Shown in pieces: positions 58,406-64,000 of a stretch of DNA of 64,000 bases. Origin of the DNA: Aaosphaeria pasadenensis. Taxonomy: Eukaryota > Ascomycota > Dothideomycetes > Pleosporales. Location: positions 248,001 through 312,000 of the forward strand of contig JAKLMB010000010.1 of the NCBI GenBank assembly GCA_022813625.1, in the 5' to 3' direction. The notes under the pieces were generated by a model. The model made no database searches and was not told the DNA's origin. It saw only the letters and a program-made list of their open reading frames with translations. Numbering within the stretch: the first letter of the stretch is position 1; each line of letters begins with the position of its first letter. A program made the position numbers and the translations under genes.

Positions 58406-58928
58406 GACGACGGTGGTCGCAGCTGGGGGGAAGCGCGCCCTTCAACTGAAAGAACGGCGAAGGGATGGAACAGAAAATAATTGAAAGACTCAGCCGTGCC
58501 TCATGTGAGGCGTGACTAGCTTTTGCGAAAAGAGGATTATCATGGTTCGCCTGCTAGAAAGCCTTGCGACGGGCTGCCTCGCAATGGTGGAGTTGATTTC
58601 GTATGACGACGCTTTGGGCTTAGTCATGTTCATGCACATCTCATGTCAACACCTGTGACAATTCTACTTAAGACCATCACAATACAACTATTGTCGTTTA
58701 GAAGTTCGGCATGATCAATCGCAGTGTTCTCGCATAATTTCAGCATTGCCATTGTTTATCTGCATGATGATGAACATTCACACCCATGATACCTCTTCAT
58801 AGGCGATGTTGACGTCATTTGTTGACCTCTAAAGCTAATTCATCTATGTATCGTTGATTAATTTTCCATCCAACTCCCTTGCCCAAGCATGCTCTTCATA
58901 ATGGAGATGTACCGTTCAACGCATTTCA
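58406..58928. other. Spacer between hydrolase and aquaporin genes
   Basis: A 523-bp spacer upstream of the hydrolase and downstream of the aquaporin, both on the minus strand. It presumably holds the hydrolase promoter. No other feature is seen. Confidence 0.5.
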
Positions 58929-60480
58929 TCACTTCGGGTGACCACTGAGACCGTGTCCAGCTCGTCTACTGTTGACACCGACGAGGCCGTTCTCTAGATC
59001 TTCTTTCGCCTGCAGTCTCTTCTTCCTTCCAAGGATACCCGTCTCCAGTATTTTGGCCTTGTTGCCCATCGCTGATTTCCTGACCTTATGCTTTGGATAG
59101 TTGACGGGGGACTCTGGACCTTCGTAAATGGCGACATCGTATAACAGACATCCGAAAAGCCCACCACAGATGGCAGCAATCCACGCTTTAGCCCACCAGC
59201 CACCCTGCCACATCTCTGGCCCATAACCGACAATGGATGCGACAACCCGAGAAGCAATGTCCTTGGCGGGATTGACTTGAGGGCCAGTATTGTACCCAAG
59301 ACAGCCTGTAACGGCCGTCCCTACTAGTCCCATGATGAACGCATGCATACCAGCAGCTGGAGGTGCATTGTAACTATCACCCATAGCTAGTACACTGCCA
59401 CTCATGACAGCCGCCGAAGTAAAGTCGGTGAAAAAGGCTGTCGATCCTTTGGTAAAATCGTTCGGTAAAGTAAAGATAGCTTTTCCGGATGTCAAAGTCC
59501 TTCCCGGGTCGTAACTCTGGATAGCGTCTTTGTAGATGCCGAATGCAATCAGGATGCCGCAGAACGCTCCAAAGATTTGCGCTAGTATGTAGATGATGGT
59601 TTTACGAGCGGGAAAGCCTCTGAAGACGAAGAAGTTGATCGAGACGACGGGGCTACCTATCAAATGTGTAAGTGAGATATCCAAAACGCGGACCACTAAG
59701 CAGCAGATTCTTACAGTGAGCACCAGATATTCCTCCCGCGATGTGAATAGCCATCATATATGCTAGACCCCACATGGCTGCCATTTGGGCAAATCCGCCG
59801 TACTCACCCTCAGAAGTCATGTACTGAAGGTTTGCTGAAACGCCCATAAGCTCCAGGACCATGGTCGCTAACCACCTAAAATTATTAATCTTCGAAGTGA
59901 CATAAGTACATTGACGACTTACTCGGCCAGTGGCTCGCGTATCTTTCGTCGAATCCCGAACCAAAAGTTAGGCTCTGTGTCGTCCTCGTTTTCCTCGTTT
60001 TCGTTATTTCCGGAAGTGTTTGTTCGATTCAGTCGTTCCTCATCAGTCTACTCAGTTGTTAGTGGAAATAAGTATTATTTCTTAAGTCGGGCCTACCTCG
60101 CCGTCATTGGTCTTTGACGATGCCCCTTCTCCCTTATGGCCGAACTTTTGAATTCGTCGTTTCTTGCTCGACTTGCCCCAGCGCTGTCCCTTCTTGGATT
60201 TCGGTAATGTCCTCGAAAGACCATACTTCACACTGGGACGACGGCCGTATGTGCCAAACCCTTCATCGGAATCATAGCTATCGTAATCTTCCTCTTTCTC
60301 TTCTGCATCTGGGCCAGCAAGAGAGTATCCTGGTTTGTCTTCGTTGGCTTTATCTCCATCGACGTTATCGTTCCCTGAGGCTTCCGGGCCGGCAACAGAG
60401 AATTCTGGATGGTGTTCGTCTTCAGTCTCTTGCACAGTATCGGTGCTGCTTGCATTGCCAATGGCACCGTGGTAGCTCAT
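58929..60480 (-). CDS. Aquaglyceroporin (MIP family) with altered first NPA box
   Basis: Four exons, 60480-60097, 60047-59923, 59875-59715 and 59656-58929 (introns 49, 47 and 58 nt), encode 465 residues. The first 165 residues are hydrophilic, with two SLAGP/SVAGP repeats, acidic blocks (DYDSYDSDEGFG) and a basic block (KSSKKRRIQK). The MIP channel follows: WLATMVLELMGVSANLQY begins helix 1. The first half-helix reads GAHCSPVVSIN, so the usual NPA is Ser-Pro-Val (Ser about 225); the second reads TGPQVNPAKDIASR (Asn about 352), close to NPARD. Other MIP hallmarks (HAFIMGLVGTAVTGCLGYN; YGPEMW) fit fungal aquaglyceroporins. Solutes could include glycerol, other polyols or metalloids. It sits between the hydrolase and P450 genes on the same strand. 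Confidence 0.88.
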
Positions 60481-61307
60481 GTTGAAATAACGTTTCAGAC
60501 GTGGAGCTATGTAGAAGGTGCACTAGAGCAGCGGCGGGAGGATGCTAAAGTCAGATTGCAGGAAGTTTAAGGTGGTGAAGGAGCGCGAATGCATGGGCCT
60601 TATAAAGTGAAATGGAACGGGCCCTTCGACATAAACAGAATCAATTTAGGCTGACGTCGCATTTGTTGGCCATATCGATGATTGCCATAGATCGCAACAT
60701 GGCATTCTGAAATTTTCCCCATCTTTTTGGTAGTCAGGCACAAGCACGGGACACGAGGCAAGGAATGACGAAATTGTGACTATCGCCAAGCCGACTTCAC
60801 CATCTAAAATTGCAAAAAGGCAGCGTCAAGAAACAAAACTAAAACGCAGGAAAAAAGTATCATTATTGTCATGGAGCAGTGAATTTTGTCCTAAGAGTTC
60901 ACTTTTTGCTCTGGTTGTGAAGCATTTGGGCATCGTCAGTCTAAGATGCAAAATACGGTTGAACCGCGTTTGGTAGTGCAAAATCCTGTCGCATCCCAGC
61001 AAAGTCCCCCAACATGACGGCGCGCTATTGCGTCAAGAGGCCCCAATTGACTCAGAACATGCAAATCTCAAATTCGATGTATGCCGTTGTTGCAATGCTA
61101 TTGGTGCACATGGTGTGGAAAAAGCAACCATTTTAGGTTTGGTGATCCATGTACCAAGTTGGAAGAGCACTCGTTCATCGGAGGCAGAAATAAGGAAGCG
61201 TCTCTTTCACTACGAATGAATTTTTGCTCATTCGATCAGACTTAAGTATACGATATCAGTAAGGCACTTGCTTGGATTTAATTAAATAGCTCCAAGCTTT
61301 TACTGGA
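60481..61307. other. Spacer between aquaporin and P450 genes
   Basis: An 827-bp spacer upstream of the aquaporin and downstream of the P450. A Lys/Arg-rich plus-strand frame at 60776-60976 is not accepted as a gene. No repeat was found. Confidence 0.5.
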
Positions 61308-62936
61308 TTACCCTAGCCTTGGTGTTAGATTAACTATGAGAGGAGGTTTGTGCCAAAGAAAGTAAACTCGAGCCCGATCCATCCAGCTCTCCCAATCATG
61401 CCCCTCCTCTGTTGATGGATCTGGACGTTCGAGATCAAAATGCCATAGGACCTTAGAAATAATGAGCCTCATTTCTGCTCTTGCGAGATGAGTACCGATA
61501 CAATTGCGCGGTCCGTATGCAAAGGGTCGGTAGACTCCTAGCATCAGCATTAGCAGACATTTAATTCACTTTCAAAGCAGGCGGATGAAGAGATGGACTC
61601 ACCGCTCTCATTGTCATGCTGGAATTCTTTCGGCTTCCCGTCAATCCATCTCTCGGGAATAAATTCTTTAGGTCTTGCAAAATGCATTGGAGATGTGTAC
61701 GCGATGTGATGAGATACGAACGCCGTTGTGCCTTCTGGTAGATACACGTCACCGACAGTGACACCGCCCGTAGGTATATTTCGACCGGAAGGAATTGGCG
61801 AAGGAACGAAGCACCGAAGAGCTTCATCAATCACAGCGTTAAGATACTGAAGCTTAGCGATATTCGCGAAGTTGATGTCGTCCTCCGACTCAAAAGCGCG
61901 GATCTCTGCAACCAACTTGGCTAGGACAGGTGGATTTAGGGACAAGAAATACCAAAGGCCGGACAGCAACGTTGCAGTGGTTTCCGAGCCTGCTACCGCG
62001 AGGTCTGATGCGATGCTCTTCAGTTCACCATGCCTTAAACCTTTCAATTCACCTTGTATCTTAGTATCATCGCTGAGCACCTCGTGCTTCAAAATATGAT
62101 CGAAGAAATCGCCTCTCTCCTTTCCGAATACAATTCGTTTCTCGATCATCTGCGAGGACAATTCATAAAAGTCCTGCACAGCTTGACGCAATGATGCTGG
62201 CGTAACGACGGCAATAAGTTTCGCTAGACCCCATCGTTCAGCTATACCGCTCCATACGGCAGCAGCGATAAAATCGAGAAGGAACTGTTGCCAAGGATGG
62301 GTCTTCATTGCCTCCAGACTCTTGAAGGACTGTCCAAAAGCAAGGTCACCCATGATATCGAAAGTGGTCCAATGCATCCACAATGTAATGTCTAAGGGAC
62401 CTTTCTGAGAGGTATTCCGAAGTCCTTGTACTAGCAGATCGACATGTTGATGCACTCGTTTCTCCTGTCCACGGAGACTCTGTTCCGAAAACGCGTGCGA
62501 GAGCAAGCGGCGAAATCTTCGATGGTCCAGGCGACCGGCATCCAGAATGCCGGTAAAGCCATTGACACGTTCCATGAGATCACTCTTTGGGCACTCCGCG
62601 TCATTTTTGCGAAACCCCCAAACATCTTTCCAAACCGCATCGTTGATGAAGGAGACCTCTGTGGGGGAGATGCGAACAACTGGGCCGTACTTCTCGTGGA
62701 GTTCTTCTAGAACCTTGTGGCGGATGCCTTTGATGCACGCGATATCGTGAGGAATACTGGTTACGGCGTAGATCCAGGGTCCTGGGATAGACTTTAGTGG
62801 GGAGATTAAGAGTCGATGGACAATATTCCATATCCAATGCAGCAAAAGCTGGGCCAAGTTAGCTATAATACAATGCGCAATGGACCTAACTTACCAAAAT
62901 TCCTATTGTGAACAAGATATTCGTGACTGAAAACAT
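61308..62936 (-). CDS. Cytochrome P450 monooxygenase
   Basis: Three exons, 62936-62895, 62848-61603 and 61537-61308 (introns 46 and 65 nt), encode 505 residues. The first exon supplies a true ATG and part of the membrane anchor (MFSVTNILFTIGIL); the frame downstream alone would start only at TTG. Motifs in order: the proline hinge SIPGPW, I-helix AGSETT at about residues 300-305, ExxR in DEALRCFVP (356-359), PERW, and the heme loop FAYGPRNCIG with axial Cys about 442, completed by the second splice. It is an ER-bound oxygenase of the fungal class that works with P450 reductase, often in specialised metabolism. Sequence style suggests the broad CYP58/65-like group, but I cannot assign a family without a search. 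Confidence 0.92.
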
Positions 62937-64000
62937 TTCAAAGAGTAATTAAATGAAAAATCACCAATGTTACTTAGATCGATGTTGAAGTACTGCCAAT
63001 CTCCAATTGCTAAAGACGGCCTATTTAAATAGATAACTTTTAGGCCCTCAGTCAAGACAATGACGTCGAATGTGCTGATGCTGACAGCCTTGTTTCAACC
63101 GTGTAACATTGATTCGATTGGAGCGCTGCGATGAGAATGAAGGTCTTGGGTAAGCACTCTTAGCCTTGGGATATGATTTAAACACTACAAATAGGCAATG
63201 CCCAGATTCAGTTCTCGGCAACATGTAATGTTGATCTCAAAATTCAAGGTCTTATGCAGGGTGACTTGATGGGGCTAGTTGACAATTTTCTCCACAAACC
63301 TGCAGTGAAACAGAGAACAGTATTGGTCCATTCGAACCCAAGACTTGGGAAAAGATTAAGAAGTGAGTCTCGCCACCGCATCGTACATGTGGGAAATTTC
63401 AGGGACAGGACTTTGCCAGCAAAATCATGAGTACATCTGACGCAAATCTAGACTTCAAAGACTAGAAAGCCGGGAAACTATAGTCATGGAATCGTGACCA
63501 AATATCCATCGAAGAGGGTGTAGATGAACTGTAGAACCGCAGACATGTCGTCGTCCGCCACATTATTTCCTATACACATTGCCATTGCAGGAATCCTTGT
63601 AGCATTAGATATGGCTCCACTCGTAGCTGTTTTCTTCGTCTTAATTTTATTCGACAATCGTTTATAAGTTGTGTAGGGCTACAAATCGTCGCTGCTATGT
63701 TAACTTCCTGCAGGTAGCATTCACTCTGGCGGCGTGCCAACGACGCTCCCGCGTATTGCTGTCCACTGAGTTCCGGCCCGAACGGATGGTAGACTCCCCA
63801 GATACATGCCGATTATGTGGCTCGCAGCACTTCCGCTTAGATTGCCAGTCATCTATGACATCTATTGCTTGTCCAGCGGTCGACCACCTGCGTCTAGAAT
63901 TAAACCTCCAAGGGACTAATCATAGACACTCACCTTGACTTTTGTCAGCCATAATCGCGAATTTTGCTGTTGTTTTTATGTTTTGTTTTGTTTTGTGTTG
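62937..64000. other. Intergenic region at the window end
   Basis: About 1.06 kb upstream of the P450, presumably including its promoter. The frame at 63669-63938 shows no similarity I recognise. The window ends in a short TTTTG repeat (about 63969-63997). Any further cluster genes would lie beyond this edge. Confidence 0.45.

Noticed and set aside
63669..63938. 89-residue frame at the window end with several Cys (CRLCGSQHF)
   Set aside because: Cys spacing does not match a zinc-finger family, and there are no splice or start-context signals.

Overview
The window is nuclear DNA of a filamentous ascomycete (Pezizomycotina). The genes are spaced, carry short GT-AG introns (mostly 46-107 nt), and belong to families typical of this group: an ExgD-type membrane exo-beta-1,3-glucanase, a Pth11-like receptor, an Ayg1-like hydrolase, a DUF2433 protein and LPRELR-motif proteins. 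I cannot name the class or species. There is no telomere, rRNA, convincing tRNA, CRISPR array or intact transposon.

Layout. Positions 0.8-39 kb hold mostly conserved housekeeping genes: an Ufd4/TRIP12-type HECT ubiquitin ligase (-), two small membrane proteins (+), NMN adenylyltransferase (+), the glucanase (+), a butanediol-dehydrogenase-like enzyme (-), an RGG-rich RNA-binding protein (+), a DUF2433 phosphoesterase-like protein with an RGG tail (-), the importin Kap123 (+) and a Niemann-Pick C1 sterol transporter (+). Gene-poor stretches of 2-4.6 kb (6.6-9.8, 11.9-16.5, 17.4-19.4 kb) carry small repeats and AT-rich islands.

From about 40 kb the window looks accessory: three tandem paralogues with an LPRE[L/I]R N-terminal motif and a shared 'LR..GF' C-terminal motif, an orphan Cys-containing protein, a Pth11-like receptor, a RING protein with membrane segments, and then four same-strand genes (55.2-62.9 kb) for an Ayg1-like hydrolase, a second alpha/beta hydrolase, an aquaglyceroporin and a cytochrome P450. 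That last group resembles the edge of a secondary-metabolism locus, but no polyketide synthase, NRPS or cluster regulator is visible.

The most notable non-coding feature is in the unusually long second intron of KAP123 (188 nt). It contains what looks like a C/D-box snoRNA. The ten bases GTGAGCTGGG of 25S rRNA are exactly complementary to its guide next to a CTGA box, and the five-nucleotide rule points to the A methylated by yeast snR71. Gene models below come from reading splice sites by eye; every model listed with introns keeps frame across all joins.
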